Of a stretch of 64,000 bases of DNA, positions 37,933 to 48,884 are shown one piece after another. The position numbers and the translations under genes are program-made. Numbering within the stretch: the stretch's first letter is position 1; each line of letters opens with the position of its first letter. Source of the DNA: Puffinus mauretanicus (lineage: Eukaryota; Chordata; Aves; Procellariiformes; Procellariidae); NCBI GenBank assembly GCA_023333565.1, contig JAJKFH010001548.1:310001-374000 (forward strand), given 5' to 3'. Below the pieces are notes generated by a model. That model saw nothing but the letters and a program-made list of their open reading frames with translations, had not been told where the DNA came from and did not search any database.

Positions 37933-38707
37933 GTCTCAGGGACACTGGGGTGCGTGTGTGCAATGCCTGGTTCTGTGCAGGGGCAAGGAGCAAGCGTGCC
38001 GAGCCGAGCCAGGCGGGGAGAGCACCGGATCCCGGTGTCCCGGCTGCTCCAGGAGCATTGCTCCCTGTCTCTTACTGTTTAATTGGGGACCCTGCAAACC
38101 CCAACCTTCGAGGCTGCCCTTGCCTGGTGTCCTGTGGGGGTCCCATGCAGAGCTGGGCTGGCTCTGCCCTTGGCGGGTGCTTGTGGTGGCACGGTTCCCC
38201 TCCAATCGTGCCGGCGCTGCCTGCTCAGCCCTGCACACCGGGGGTCCCCCACGCTCCCCCCCTGTGGCTGAGCATCCACGGGCTGCCCCTTGCACCGCTG
38301 CTCCCCCGAGCCGGCCCACTCCCAGCTGTGGTCCCCCGCGTCTCGGGGTGCACCCGTTCGCCCCATTCATCGCAACGCTGACATGTTTGCACAGCACTCA
38401 CCCTTCGCCCACCGGCATGCTCGCAAGGAGTTAAATCCTCCTGACTGGGAACAGCTCCGCAGGCAGCGGGGGTACACGTTCCCCCCAAAACACAGGGCTG
38501 GCAACCTGGCAGGGCCCCGGCTGCTGCGATACCTGAGGTGGCCCCATTTTTGGGGACACTATGCCCAGGCTGGCCTCAAGGTGGCAGTGGCCACCTTTGT
38601 CCCCAGGATTGCCCCGCAGGGCTGGGGTGCCAGCAGGGCAGCACCCCCCGACGTGGGCACTGCTGGGACCCTCGTGGTCCCAGTGAAGCAGAGAGGCTGC
38701 CCTGGGG

Positions 38708-38875
38708 TGGGCGAGGGGCCGTGGTCCCCATGGGCAGGGGGCTGCGGTCCCCACAGACGAGGGGCTATGCCCCCCGTGGTTGAGGAGCCATGGTCGCCAT
38801 GAGTGAGGGGCCGTGGTCCGCATGGCCAAGGGTCCTTGGCCCCCACGGGGAAAGGGCTGTGACCCTATGGGTGAG
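38708..38875. repeat. Degenerate GC-rich minisatellite
   Basis: About six imperfect copies of a 25-30 bp unit of the form GAGGGGCCGTGGTCCCCATG. Confidence 0.6.
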
Positions 38876-38995
38876 GTTCACATGTCCCACGTCTGGGGGG
38901 CTGCTGCGGGGGCTGCAGATGGCCCAAAGCCTGCGAGGGCGATGGACGGGACAGGAGCGCAGAGGGGCTGAGCCCTGCAGGCAGCCCCCGGGGGA

Positions 38996-39042
38996 GGCAG
39001 GGACGCGGGCAGGGACGCGGGCAGGGACGCGGGCAGGGACGC
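38996..39042. repeat. 12-bp minisatellite, four copies
   Basis: Unit GGCAGGGACGCG in four tandem copies, immediately upstream of the predicted P2RY4 leader exon. Confidence 0.85.
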
Positions 39043-39059
39043 TGCAGGCTCCTGCCCCC

Positions 39060-39253
39060 GCCTCCGCCCACCTCCAGCCCTGCCTCTCCCGGGCACTTTG
39101 CTCCCGGCGGTGGGAGAGCAGGAGCGGGCACAGACGGCAGAGCACGGCGAAGGGCAGCCCGCAGCCCTGCCAGCATGGCCCCCGGCCCCGCGGGGGACAG
39201 GCGCTCCCCGGGGGTGCCCCGCTCCTGAGAGCTGCCCCAGCCCAGGACCGCAG
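39060..39253 (+). other. P2RY4: Possible P2RY4 5' noncoding exon and promoter
   Basis: A GC-rich segment ends in a strong donor, CGCAG/GTGAGCC at 39253/39254. The P2RY4 start codon has an excellent acceptor 17 bases upstream (CTCCCCTAG, ending 43169), so a leader exon must exist somewhere upstream, and this is the best candidate seen. The 5' boundary is a guess. A short upstream open frame (ATG at 39175) lies within it. Confidence 0.35.
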
Positions 39254-42200
39254 GTGAGCCGGGGCAGCCCATGCCTGGTGGAGGGCAGCAGCCCGGACAG
39301 CCCCACCATGGCCGTGACATGGCCATGCAAACCCAGCTGGGCTTTGGGGGACCCTGTGGGGAGCAGGTTTGGCCCCACGAGGGACAGAGGTGGGATCCCC
39401 AGGGCTGGATGGGTATGGGGTGGGGGTCAGCGAGTTCTCCCCATCCCTTGACTACCCCTGAATCCCTCCGTGCATCCCCTCCCTAACATGCCATTGCCTT
39501 CCCCCATCACCAAGGACCTTCATCCTTCCTGGTGCGGCCACCTCCTCTCCTTCATCTTCCTCTCCATCCCCCAAATCGCTGCCTCCTTGTAGGGCGAAGC
39601 TGCCCCTTAGGCTGCCGCAGCTTCAGGCTCCTGCCCTTCCCCGGGGAGGCGGAGGGACAGGGACAGCCCACCCAAGGGCGAAAGGAAACCCTCATCTCCC
39701 ACCCCGCTGAGAAAGGGGGTCACCTCGGAGCAGGGGACGTGGTGGGCGGTGAGGGAAGTGGCGTCCCTGGCACCCGAGCAGCGCAGGCAGACCGTGCTTT
39801 GGCTGCCGAAGGGAAGGATCGAAAAGAAATTAGGTCACGCTCACCTTGTGCCGGGGCTTTGGCTGCACAAACCATGTAGCGATTAGGGACAAGGGTCCTT
39901 CTGCAGGATGTTTTGCATAATTTCCCCTTGTTTTGCAATTTCTGAGAGCTTAGGCGAGAAGAAAAGCCCTGTTTTTCCCGTGCTCCAGTGGCAGCCGGTC
40001 CCAGGCTCACCCAGCCCCGCGTCCCTCGGCGGCTGCTCGCTCCCCTCCGAAATCCTCTCTCCTGTCCCCTCTCCGAAGCTCCTGCCCGCCGCGCCACCAT
40101 CCCTCACCCACCGCCCCGTCCTGCCGGCGGGCAGGACTTTGGTGCAGGGGCAGAGTTTGCTTTCGGTGCTGCCCCACTCATTCATTTCATTGGTGCCTTC
40201 CCAACGCCCCCGTAAATCCCCAGGGCAGGCAGCCTCGGCCAGCTGCTGGGCACCCCGGGCTGGGGGCACCCCAGGCTGGGGGTGGCCGCCGGCTCCCACC
40301 GGGCCGGTGCTGCCCGCGGGGCCGAAGGACGGGTTCAGGCTGGGCACGGCGGCGGGGCCGCGAGCCAGGGCAGAGCTTCCGTTCCTGCGGCAAAGGGCCA
40401 AGGGCAGCACGTGCCCCCCGATGCGTGGCCCCTTGGCCGGCCCCTGCCCCTTTCCGCTGGCGGATGGCTCTGCGGGTGTTTTGCAGGACCCCTCGCTGCT
40501 TCCCGGGGTGCGTGCGGGGGCCAGCCCGCAGGCAGCGTCCCAGGGGGACGTGCTTGCCATGGGCAAGGGATTCCCCAGCATCGCAGCCCTCATGCATCCA
40601 CAGAACGGGCAGGGCAGGAGCAGGCATCCCCTCCCCAGCTCCATGTCCTGTCCCTGCAGTGCCTCCCACCTCCCGCTCCGGCACCGAGCCCAAACGCTTG
40701 GCTCAGACCTCACGGCGGCTGTGGTTGGTCCCTCCTCGAAAAGCCCGTGGCCAGGGAGAACCTTGCTGGGGACGTCAGCGAGGAGTAGGAACGGGCCTGG
40801 CGGTGACGTGTCCTCGGGGTGGACTGATGTGAATCAGCAATTTAAACCACTGATTTTGATTGTGACTAAGATGAGGAAGCAGGAAACCTGTTGAGATAAA
40901 GCTTGCCAAATGTCATCTTCTTTTGCATTTTTATTTTTTAGTGGTTATCCCCAAAGGAAGCTTGCTTAGGAACGGTTAAATCACGCTGCTGAGCGCTGAC
41001 CGTACTCAGGCTTTATCAGCGGGCAGAAGCCACATACCTGCGCTGTTCTGCAAGCAGCCCGGCACCACGTGGCCCTCGGGCTCTTTTTCCTTACGCGTTT
41101 CTTACACCAGATTATTTTTTATTTATTGGCTTCTTCATATCTTAGTTGTTTGTTGACCTGTGTCATGGGCATTGGCTTTGGTCACTGAACCCTGCAGCAC
41201 CTCCGGTCTGGTCGGGCTCAAGGCTTCATGCTCACTTGCACTCAGAGGTTAGAAGAGGAAAACAAATCTCCTGGTGCCTCGTGCCCTCGGCAGTGTCACG
41301 GCTCAAGGAGATGCAGCCGCTGGGCTGGGACCAGCACGACCAGCACAACGTTCCCTTTGGCAGAGCCAGCCCCATGGGACCACCGCTGGCACCAGCACTC
41401 GGGGCCTCAGGGTTTCCTACCAGCTGTTTTTCCCTCCTGGTTCTGAGAAAACAGAGCAAGTTCCTCCCGCTGTTAATGTTTGATCAGGACCTGCTTGTTG
41501 CTCTCTGAACTCATCCCTGTAATAAAGCCAGGCAGCTGCCGGCACCGGCCGCAGCGGGAAGGAAGCTGCAGGGTGTTTGATGAGAGCCCAAAGCTGCAGC
41601 TCAGCCCACAACTCAAACAGAGAGTGTAGAGGTGCGTGTGGCGCGGAGGGGCCAGTCCCGCGGCCACCCGCCTGCCCATCTGCCTGCTGATTCATTTATG
41701 GTCATCTCCGCAAACTCAGGGAGGTATCTCCGCAAACTCAGGGAGGTATCTCCGCAAACTCAGGGAGGTATCTCCAGGAGAGGCTCTGCGGGGGGAAGGT
41801 GGATCGCAGCTCAGCTGACCCCACGGATGCACCCTACGGGATATTCCTGCCAGCGGCGCTTGCCATGAGAAGCCGTCAGGCTGCGTATCTCCGTGGTGAA
41901 GGCAAGGGGCAAACAGGAGGTGGATGATGAGGCAGCCAAGGGATGAAGGAGCCTCAGACGACGCAGCCTTCCACCCGTACCACGGACACCAACATCCCGC
42001 TAAGGCGCATTGTCTCCCTGAGCTGTGAGTCCTCCTCCGTCCTGGTGCCCATCACCTCCTGGGTAAGCTCTGGACCCACAGAAACTGTAGACACACGAGC
42101 GCTCCCTCCATCAGATACGGCTTTCGGCTGCACCCTTGTCTCTGCCTGCAGCACGGCAGATGCTCCTGCTCCCAGGTTACTCATCCGAGCATCCATCCTC

Positions 42201-43169
42201 GGCCGGCAGAAACGGCCGCTCCGAAATCATTCCGCCAGGGATCATGGCGGGCACGGAGGGGCCGAGGCAGGGGAACCTTCAGAGAGCTGGTCCTTTGTCG
42301 GATACCACGACGGCAGCAGAGACTCCCTCTTCCCTCTGGAGGAGGGGGCTCTGAACTTTAGACATCCCGGGAGGCGAACGCAACCCTTTGACAGCTCGCC
42401 CTCACACCTCAGCCCCGGGGCCCGATTTGCCAGGAGGATGCGGATCCCAGCCTTTGATCCTAACAATGTGCGAGGGGAAACGTCCTGCCTGCCTTGTGAA
42501 CTTGCACTGTCTTGGGCTGGGACTTGGCTTCGGCGCAGCTCCTCTCCGCGGGGCTTAGATCATCCCTCTCCTACGGAGAATACCCGGCAGCTGGAGGCCC
42601 CTCGCCGTCCAGGGACACTCTCTCCCAAAGGCTCCTTTAACAGCCCCCCGAGGATTTCTCCAGGCCATAATATTCCCCCAGACAAGCCTTTCTTCTCCTC
42701 CCGCCTTTCTTCTGTCAAGGAGCCCTCTGGGACGAGCAGCATTGTCAGGATGGTGCCAATTAGGCTGAGCCAGCTTCCAAGAGGCTGCGCTGGCACCGGC
42801 CGGGGGCTGCTGTTGCTCATAAAGGTCTCATTGTTCGGCGCGCCGTGGGGCTGCTGGCCGGCGGGGCCGGCGCGGTCCTCTGTCTCAGGCACGCTTCCCG
42901 GCTCCATGCGGCGCTGGTGTCACTGCGCGCTGCTCAAAGGGATGATTAACGGGTGTCATTGCGGGGGCTGCGAAGGGGAGGATTTGTCAAGTCCCCCTCG
43001 GCTCCCCGCGAGGCCCAAACGCGCGAGCTGAGAAAAACCAGAGAACCATCAAAGTGGCCGGAGCTCCTGGAGGGGGGGAAAATCTGGCATCTTTGGCTCC
43101 CTTCCATGCTTTGTGCCTGACAATGGTTGGGATCAACGACTAATGTGCTTTTATTAACTGCTCCCCTAG
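39254..43169 (+). other. Inferred P2RY4 leader intron / intergenic sequence
   Basis: No conserved coding sequence recognised. It contains a three-copy 22-bp repeat and a 362-codon open frame at 41943-43031 that resembles no family I know. AT-rich around 40.9-41.1 kb, moderately GC-rich elsewhere. Confidence 0.4.
41704..41769. repeat. 22-bp tandem repeat, three exact copies
   Basis: Unit starting ATCTCCGCAAACTCAGGG occurs three times without mismatch, followed by a partial fourth copy. Confidence 0.9.
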
Positions 43170-43185
43170 ATCTGGCTCGGAGAAC

Positions 43186-44310
43186 ATGGCCACTTCAGTG
43201 AGGACGTTCCCAGTTGCCCTGTGGACACCGACGCCGGCTCCCTGGCCAGGAGAAAACACCACCGCGGTGGCGGAGGCAAAGTGCGTCTTCAACGAGGAGT
43301 TTAAGTTCATCCTGCTGCCCGTCTCCTACGGCATCGTCTTCGTGGTGGGGCTGCCCCTCAACTCCTGGGCCCTCTGGATGTTCATCTCCAGGATGAGACC
43401 CTGGAACGCCACCACCACATACATGTTCAACCTGGCCGTCTCCGACACGCTCTACGTCCTCTCCCTCCCCACCCTGGTCTATTATTACGCTGACCGCAAC
43501 AACTGGCCCTTCGGGAAATGGCTCTGCAAGATCGTGCGCTTCCTCTTCTACGCTAACCTCTACAGCAGCATCCTCTTCCTGACCTGTATCAGCGTCCACC
43601 GCTACATGGGCATCTGCCACCCCATCCGCTCCCTGAAGTGGGTGAAGACCAAGCACGCCCGCATCATTTGCGTGGGTGCCTGGCTTGTTGTCACCATCTG
43701 CCTCATCCCCAACCTTATCTTTGTCACCACCAGCTCCAAGGGCAACAGCACCCTGTGCCACGACACGACCAAGCCCGAGGAGTTCGACCATTACGTGCAC
43801 TACAGCTCCTCCGTCATGGCCCTCCTCTTCGGGGTCCCCTTCCTGGTGATCGTCCTGTGCTACTGCCTGATGGCCAAGAGACTCAGCAAGTCCAGCTTCA
43901 CCAGCCCTGGCCCCCGAATGCCCTCCTTCAAGAAGCGCTCCATCAAGATGATCATCGTCGTGCTCACCGTTTTTGCCATCTGCTTCGTACCCTTCCACAT
44001 CACCCGGACCATCTACTACACCTCCCGCTACTTCCAAGCTGACTGCCGGACCCTCAACATCATCAACCTCACCTACAAGATCACGCGGCCCCTGGCCAGC
44101 ATCAACAGCTGCCTCGACCCCATCTTGTACTTCATGGTCGGGGACAAGTACCGGGGGCAGCTGCGCCGGGGGCCAGGCCAGCGCCTCCGGTCCGTGCCCA
44201 CGTGCGACCTGGCCCTGGTATCCCCCTCCGCAGACAACATCGCGGGTGGCAGCCACACTGCCAGTGACACCCGAGGGACAGGGACAGCACGGAGTGGAGG
44301 CGGGTGCTGA
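43186..44310 (+). CDS. P2RY4: P2Y purinoceptor 4, nucleotide-activated GPCR
   Basis: Seven-transmembrane receptor for extracellular UTP/ATP, Gq-coupled at the plasma membrane. A single coding exon of 374 residues, as is usual for P2Y receptors (human P2RY4 365). Visible: TM1 from about residue 41 (KFILLPVSYGIVFVV), N-glycosylation sites near 24 and 187, SVHRYMGICHP with HRY at 138-140 in place of DRY, conserved extracellular cysteines 33, 114, 191 and 287, DTTKPEEFDHYVHYSS in extracellular loop 2, the nucleotide-binding motif FVPFHITR (H271, R274), KITR at 298-301 and SCLDPILYF in TM7. Loop 2 and the TM6-7 region match P2RY4 over P2RY2 or P2RY6. The cytoplasmic tail is short and Ser/Thr-rich. 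A splice acceptor lies 17 bases before the start codon. Confidence 0.95.
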   Translation: MATSVRTFPVALWTPTPAPWPGENTTAVAEAKCVFNEEFKFILLPVSYGIVFVVGLPLNSWALWMFISRMRPWNATTTYMFNLAVSDTLYVLSLPTLVYYYADRNNWPFGKWLCKIVRFLFYANLYSSILFLTCISVHRYMGICHPIRSLKWVKTKHARIICVGAWLVVTICLIPNLIFVTTSSKGNSTLCHDTTKPEEFDHYVHYSSSVMALLFGVPFLVIVLCYCLMAKRLSKSSFTSPGPRMPSFKKRSIKMIIVVLTVFAICFVPFHITRTIYYTSRYFQADCRTLNIINLTYKITRPLASINSCLDPILYFMVGDKYRGQLRRGPGQRLRSVPTCDLALVSPSADNIAGGSHTASDTRGTGTARSGGGC

Positions 44311-44867
44311 GGGGCCAAAGGGGGTTCCAGTAACCTCATCCCTGGTCTCCACGAGTTGCAGCCCCTCCAGGCTCCGTGTGGGCACCCTGGCACCCGCAGG
44401 TCCCCGAACCTGAGCTGCCCCTGCCCAGCCTCTGCAGGGGCAGAGACCACAGGGCTGAGGGCTGGTGGCCACGGGGCTTGTCCCAGCCCTGCCCCGGGAC
44501 GCCGTGCGAGGAGGGTGCTGGTTCCGCTCGGGGCAGGACGGCTGCCGGGCACCCGTGGGAATGGGAAGGATGCCGAGAAAGCCATTTTGGGGAGGCATGC
44601 TGGCATCCCACCCCGGGGCACTCCTGGGGACACATGGGGCCTGACAGGTCACTAAAGAGAAGGGACACTGGTCCCTCCCTGGCCATGCACAGCCCTTCCA
44701 GTCTGCTTGACAGCGATGTGCGGGGACCGGACTGAACCTGGGGACGGAGCCGACACTGGCCCCCCGCGTGCCTGGTGGAGGTTCTCGGAGATGTCCCCGT
44801 CACACTGCTGTCCTCGGGAGAGGCAGGGAGGGACACGGCACGGGGCACTTGCTGCCCGTCACCCCCC

Positions 44868-44873
44868 AATAAA
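44868..44873 (+). other. P2RY4: P2RY4 polyadenylation signal AATAAA
   Basis: AATAAA about 560 bp after the stop codon, followed by a T/C-rich stretch. Confidence 0.65.
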
Positions 44874-44899
44874 ACCCCTTCCCCTTTCTCTATGCTCAG

Positions 44900-46335
44900 G
44901 CCTGTTTCTTCCCGTAGCAGAGGGAAGAGGGACGAGATGCCCACCCTCACCCCAGAAAGCATTTGAGAGCAGAAAAAAGCCACCCGCCACCTTAACGCCG
45001 GCGCTGGGGCAGGTTCTGAGTGAGGAACCGGAACGGTGACACCCGCGGTGACGGGAGAGTCCTCGGGAATCTGCCTTTACGGGTGTTTGCTTTCCAAATG
45101 TTTACCCAGCCCTTTTGTTTGACTGAGTGCCTGCGCAGAGAGCAGCAGACCAGAGATGGCTATCGGCGCTGTCGGCTCTCCCACGCCAGCCCGGGCAGGG
45201 GTGGGATGGGGCTGTCCCCACCACGGGGAGCCCCGGGAGGGGCTGCCCCCCATGAGTCCTGCCAGCGCATGCCTGGGGAAGGGACACCCATAGTGTCATT
45301 GGGGTGTCACCCCCCAGCCACGGCCATGGCACCCGCCACACACAGCCACATCCCACCAGGAGCTGCCCAGGTCACCCGGGGAGGGAGAGGGCCCCAGCGA
45401 TGCCACGTCCCAGCCCCGCATCCCCGTCCCACCTGACAGTGGTACCCAGAGAGCCCCTCGCTCACCGCTCAGCCGAAAGCAGAGAGAGGAGACCTCCCTC
45501 CTAAGCCCAGTTAACCCAGTAAGAGCAGCTGCTGCCCCTCACCTCCCATTATATCCGACGTGGCCCAGGTGGACTGGGAGCTGCTCGGTTGCACCTGAGC
45601 GGTGCAAGGGTCCCCGCTGTGCGGCCCCAGCCCTGGAGATGGGACTGCCAGGGACCAGGGAGGGGACACGGGTGGGTGGCAGGTCCACCCAGATGGGGAG
45701 TGCAGGGGTACGGCCGCAGAGCCGCCGATCCTGCCCCCCAGCACACACAGGCAGCAGCGAGGGGGTTGGAAATCTGTATTGGGTACAGAGGGAGCGGAAC
45801 AGGCTCATCTGGGGCCAGAGAAGAACCCGCCCCTTGCCCAGGGCCACACGGTCCCAGCTGAGGCCACTTCCATGGGTCCCCAAGTCCGGGAATGTCCCCC
45901 CTCCACCCCAGGAGGGGATGTCTCCCCAGCCTGGTCCCACTCGCCATCGGGATGCCACCCCAAAGAGCCCATCTCGTTCCCTCCTCCCCTGCCACCCCCT
46001 CCCTCAGCTCGTGATGTCCTGGTTATCTTGTGGGGACTGTGCCCATCGCTGGCCCCCAGCCTCGCAGCAGCCCCCCCACATCAGCCCCACACCCTCAGGG
46101 GACAGCTGTGTCACCCACAGCCCCTCCAAACCCCTTTCATGGGGGACCCTTTCCCAATCTCCCCCTCGCTTCCTCCTCTCCTCCCACCTCCCACCCAGGT
46201 GTTTTGGCCGGGGGAGCGGAGGGCTGGCGTGGGGACTGTCCCCCGTGTGTTCCCCGTGCCGGGCCGGCTGAAATCCCCACCCGCAAGAGCCAGCGCCCTT
46301 GTGAGCCAGGATCTGGCCGCCGGCGCCGGCCGCGC
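44900..46335. other. P2RY4-DGAT2L6 convergent interval
   Basis: The two genes converge here. No gene is seen. The 3' UTR of the acyltransferase must lie in the right part. No perfect AATAAA on the minus strand was noticed; an AATACA variant occurs near 45774. Confidence 0.4.
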
Positions 46336-48884
46336 TCAGAGGATGTGCAGCTCGTCCGTCTCCGACAGCCCGTACTTGGTCTTGTTCTCGTTGAAGAGCT
46401 TGAGCAGGGAGCGGACGTACATCTCGTGGTACATGTCCACGGTCTCGCAGCTTGGGTCCTCGATCTTGGGCACCGCCACCGGCTCTCCCACTGCCGGGAG
46501 GGGAGGAAGGTCAGGCCGGTGGAGCGGAGACGTGCTCGGCTCGTTGGGGACATGAGCTGAGCGTTGCCCTCCAGTGCCACCCACCATGGGGTGTCCTCTT
46601 CCTCCGCCCCTCCACCTTCTGGGGGTCCCCTCCGCCCCGGCGGGAGATGCTCACCCACGGTGGTGATGGGTCTGGCGTAGGGGAGGAAGCCCAGGGACTG
46701 GACGGAGGTGAGGCCCCGGCCGTAGAAGACGCAGGGAGCGAAGCCCATCATCTTCTGGAAGCGCTGCTGGATGCTCCTCATCCAGCTGCCCTCCTCAAAG
46801 ACCACCTGGCGGAAGAGGTCGTTCTCCCCGAAGGAGAAGGAGGGGACGAGGTAAGCTCTGTGGAGGGGACATGGTGGGCAGTGATGGGGCGCCGGGACCC
46901 CTGGACCCCCGCAGCGGCGGTGGCGGCAGTGCCTGTGACCCACCCATGCTGCAGGGCCATGCGGACAAAGCCCTTGCGGTTCTTCAGGATGAGCGTGGTG
47001 ACACCGGGACGGCAGGAGAGCGACTCGGCCGCGCCGCCGATGACGATGGCCACCGCGTTGCCGGTGCCGTTCTTGGACAGCAGGTACCCGATGGCACGGC
47101 GTGTCACCGGGCACAGGCCTGCAGCGGAATGGACCACCGGTGCTGTGGGACCGCGTGCCCATCCAGTGCCCGGGGGACGGGGACCCCGTGAGGGACCCCA
47201 CAAGGGACCTGGTGGGACCACGCAAGGGACGGTGCAAGGGCGCCCCCTACTGTGGGAGAGCTCCCAGGGAGCGGCGGGGTCCCCCGGGCAGGGTGCAGGC
47301 AGGGTGCAGGCAGGGTGCTGGCAGGGTGTAGGCAGGGTGCTGGCAGGCTGTGGGCAGGGTGCAGGCAACGTGTAGGCAGGGTGCTGGCAAGTTGTGGGCA
47401 GGGTGCAGGCAACGTGCAGGCAGGATGCTTGCAAGGTGCAGGCAGGGTGCAGGCAACGTGTAGGCAGGGTGCTGGCAAGTTGTGGGCAGGGTGCAGGCAA
47501 GGTGTAGGCAGGGTGCTGGCAAGGTGTGGGCAGGGTGCGGACAGGGTGCGGACAGGGTGCAAGCGAAGTGAGGGTGGAGTTCAGGCAGGGTGCAGGCAGG
47601 GTGCAAGCGAAGTGAACGTGGAGTTCAGGCAGGGTGCTCACCACCCCTGCCCTGCCTGCTCCTGGGGAGCGCAGAGGCCGTCGGACCCGGGTTTCCCGCA
47701 GATGGAACCGGGGAGCCCCCCTGGAGCCCCCCTGCCCGTAGGCATTGCCCCCTCCGTGCTCTGACCCTCCGTGGCAGCAGGCAGAGGTGGGCAGGAGCGG
47801 GGCAGGCAGGGGGTGCGTCCCCGGGGCACCCACTTAGCTCAGGCTGGCACAACTGGCCATGCCTGCACCATGAGGGCAGGGTGGCAGGCAGCTGCCCGCC
47901 CCGCTGCCCACGGACGCTCACCCCCGCTCATCAGGTACTCCCTGAAGACGGGCAGGCGAAAGTTGCCGGCCAGGGTGGTGAGGAAGGGCCGGATGCCCGG
48001 GAACATCTCCCCGAAGCCCGTCGAGCCCGTGATGAAGTTGCAGAAGGCGCCGACGCAGAGGATGCCGTGGGGGTGGGAGCCGATGATGTAGTTGTGGCTG
48101 GGGGACAGGTCGTGCGTCTTCACCAGCTGCGGGGACAAAACAGCGTCGTGGGGACATAATGGTGGCACGTCCTTTTGGGTGGTACCACCACCACCGCCTG
48201 CCTGAACATCCCGTCCCGGCACCCCGGCTCCCCGCACCGTACCTTCACGGGGAAATAATCCCGAAAGTGCCTCCACACGGGCCATCGCCGCAGGCACGGC
48301 AGCCTCCTGCCACCTGCAAACCGGGGAGGGACCGCAGGAGGTGACGCCCACCCCAACGGGCAGCAGGACCCGCGGGAAACACTCCCCACGGACCCACCGC
48401 GTCCCTCTTCCGTGATGATGATAGGGGAGAGGAGGGAAAGAGCAGGTGGGATGTGGTGGTCCCCATTTGCCGTGCTGGGATGGACCCAGAGAAAGGGGGG
48501 ACCCCAGACCCCATCCTGCTGCAAAGCTGGAGGAAGGGGGGGGCTCTGCCCGTCCCCACCTTTCTCCGGCGTGTCCCAGTCGAAGATGATCCAGGCCAGG
48601 TAGAGCGCGGAGATGGGCCAGAAGCTGGTGAACACCAGGTAGATGAGGAGCAGCAGGCTCACGGTTCCTGTGGGAGCCAGGGAGGGGGTGAGCGGGTGTG
48701 CGCCTGCCCCACCGGGACCCCCCGCAGCCCCCTACTCACCCAGCAGCAGGAAGCTGAGCACCCACTGCAGGACGGAGAGGAGCTGGAGCCAGGAGCGGAC
48801 ATCCCGCTGCGAGGGCCAGGGTGCTGCGAGCAGGGTGCGCAGGGCGGTCTGGATGCTGGCGCGGCTGCCTGCGGGGAGGAACAT
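46336..48884 (-). CDS. DGAT2L6: DGAT2-family acyltransferase, probably DGAT2L6
   Basis: ER-membrane acyl-CoA acyltransferase of the DGAT2/MOGAT/AWAT family, making diacylglycerol, triacylglycerol or wax esters. Exons: 48740-48884, 48560-48667, 48243-48313, 47922-48126, 46944-47118, 46655-46857, 46336-46490. Frame continuous, 353 residues (human DGAT2L6 337, DGAT2 388). A hydrophobic hairpin at about 35-80 ([13 protein letters not shown], then LLLLIYLVF) is followed by [12 protein letters not shown]. The catalytic HPHG is at 126-129 in [20 protein letters not shown]. Other family blocks are [67 protein letters not shown] and [18 protein letters not shown]. The start at 48884 is the nearest in-frame ATG; an acceptor-like CAG at 48869-48871 leaves open an upstream first exon as in DGAT2. 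Sequence is nearer DGAT2 than AWAT; the name DGAT2L6 rests on synteny. Confidence 0.85.
47286..47637. repeat. Minisatellite, about 32 copies of an 11-bp unit
   Basis: Tandem copies of CAGGCAGGGTG with variants (CTGGCAGGGTG, TAGGCAGGGTG, CAGGCAACGTG, CTGGCAAGTTG) arranged in a higher-order pattern, ending in GAAGTGAACGTGGAGTTCAG-type units. It lies within the acyltransferase intron between exons 4 and 5. Several frames stay open through it on both strands because the unit lacks stops. Confidence 0.92.

Noticed and set aside
43195..44652. 485-codon open frame antisense to P2RY4
   Set aside because: It mirrors a GC-rich coding exon. Its acidic Asp/Glu/Gly/Val-rich product is the usual antisense shadow of a GPCR frame, and the plus strand is clearly the real gene.
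47104..47606. Cysteine/proline/leucine-rich frames of the [11 protein letters not shown] type, suggestive of a repeat protein
   Set aside because: They are translations of the 11-bp intronic minisatellite, which has no stops in several frames.
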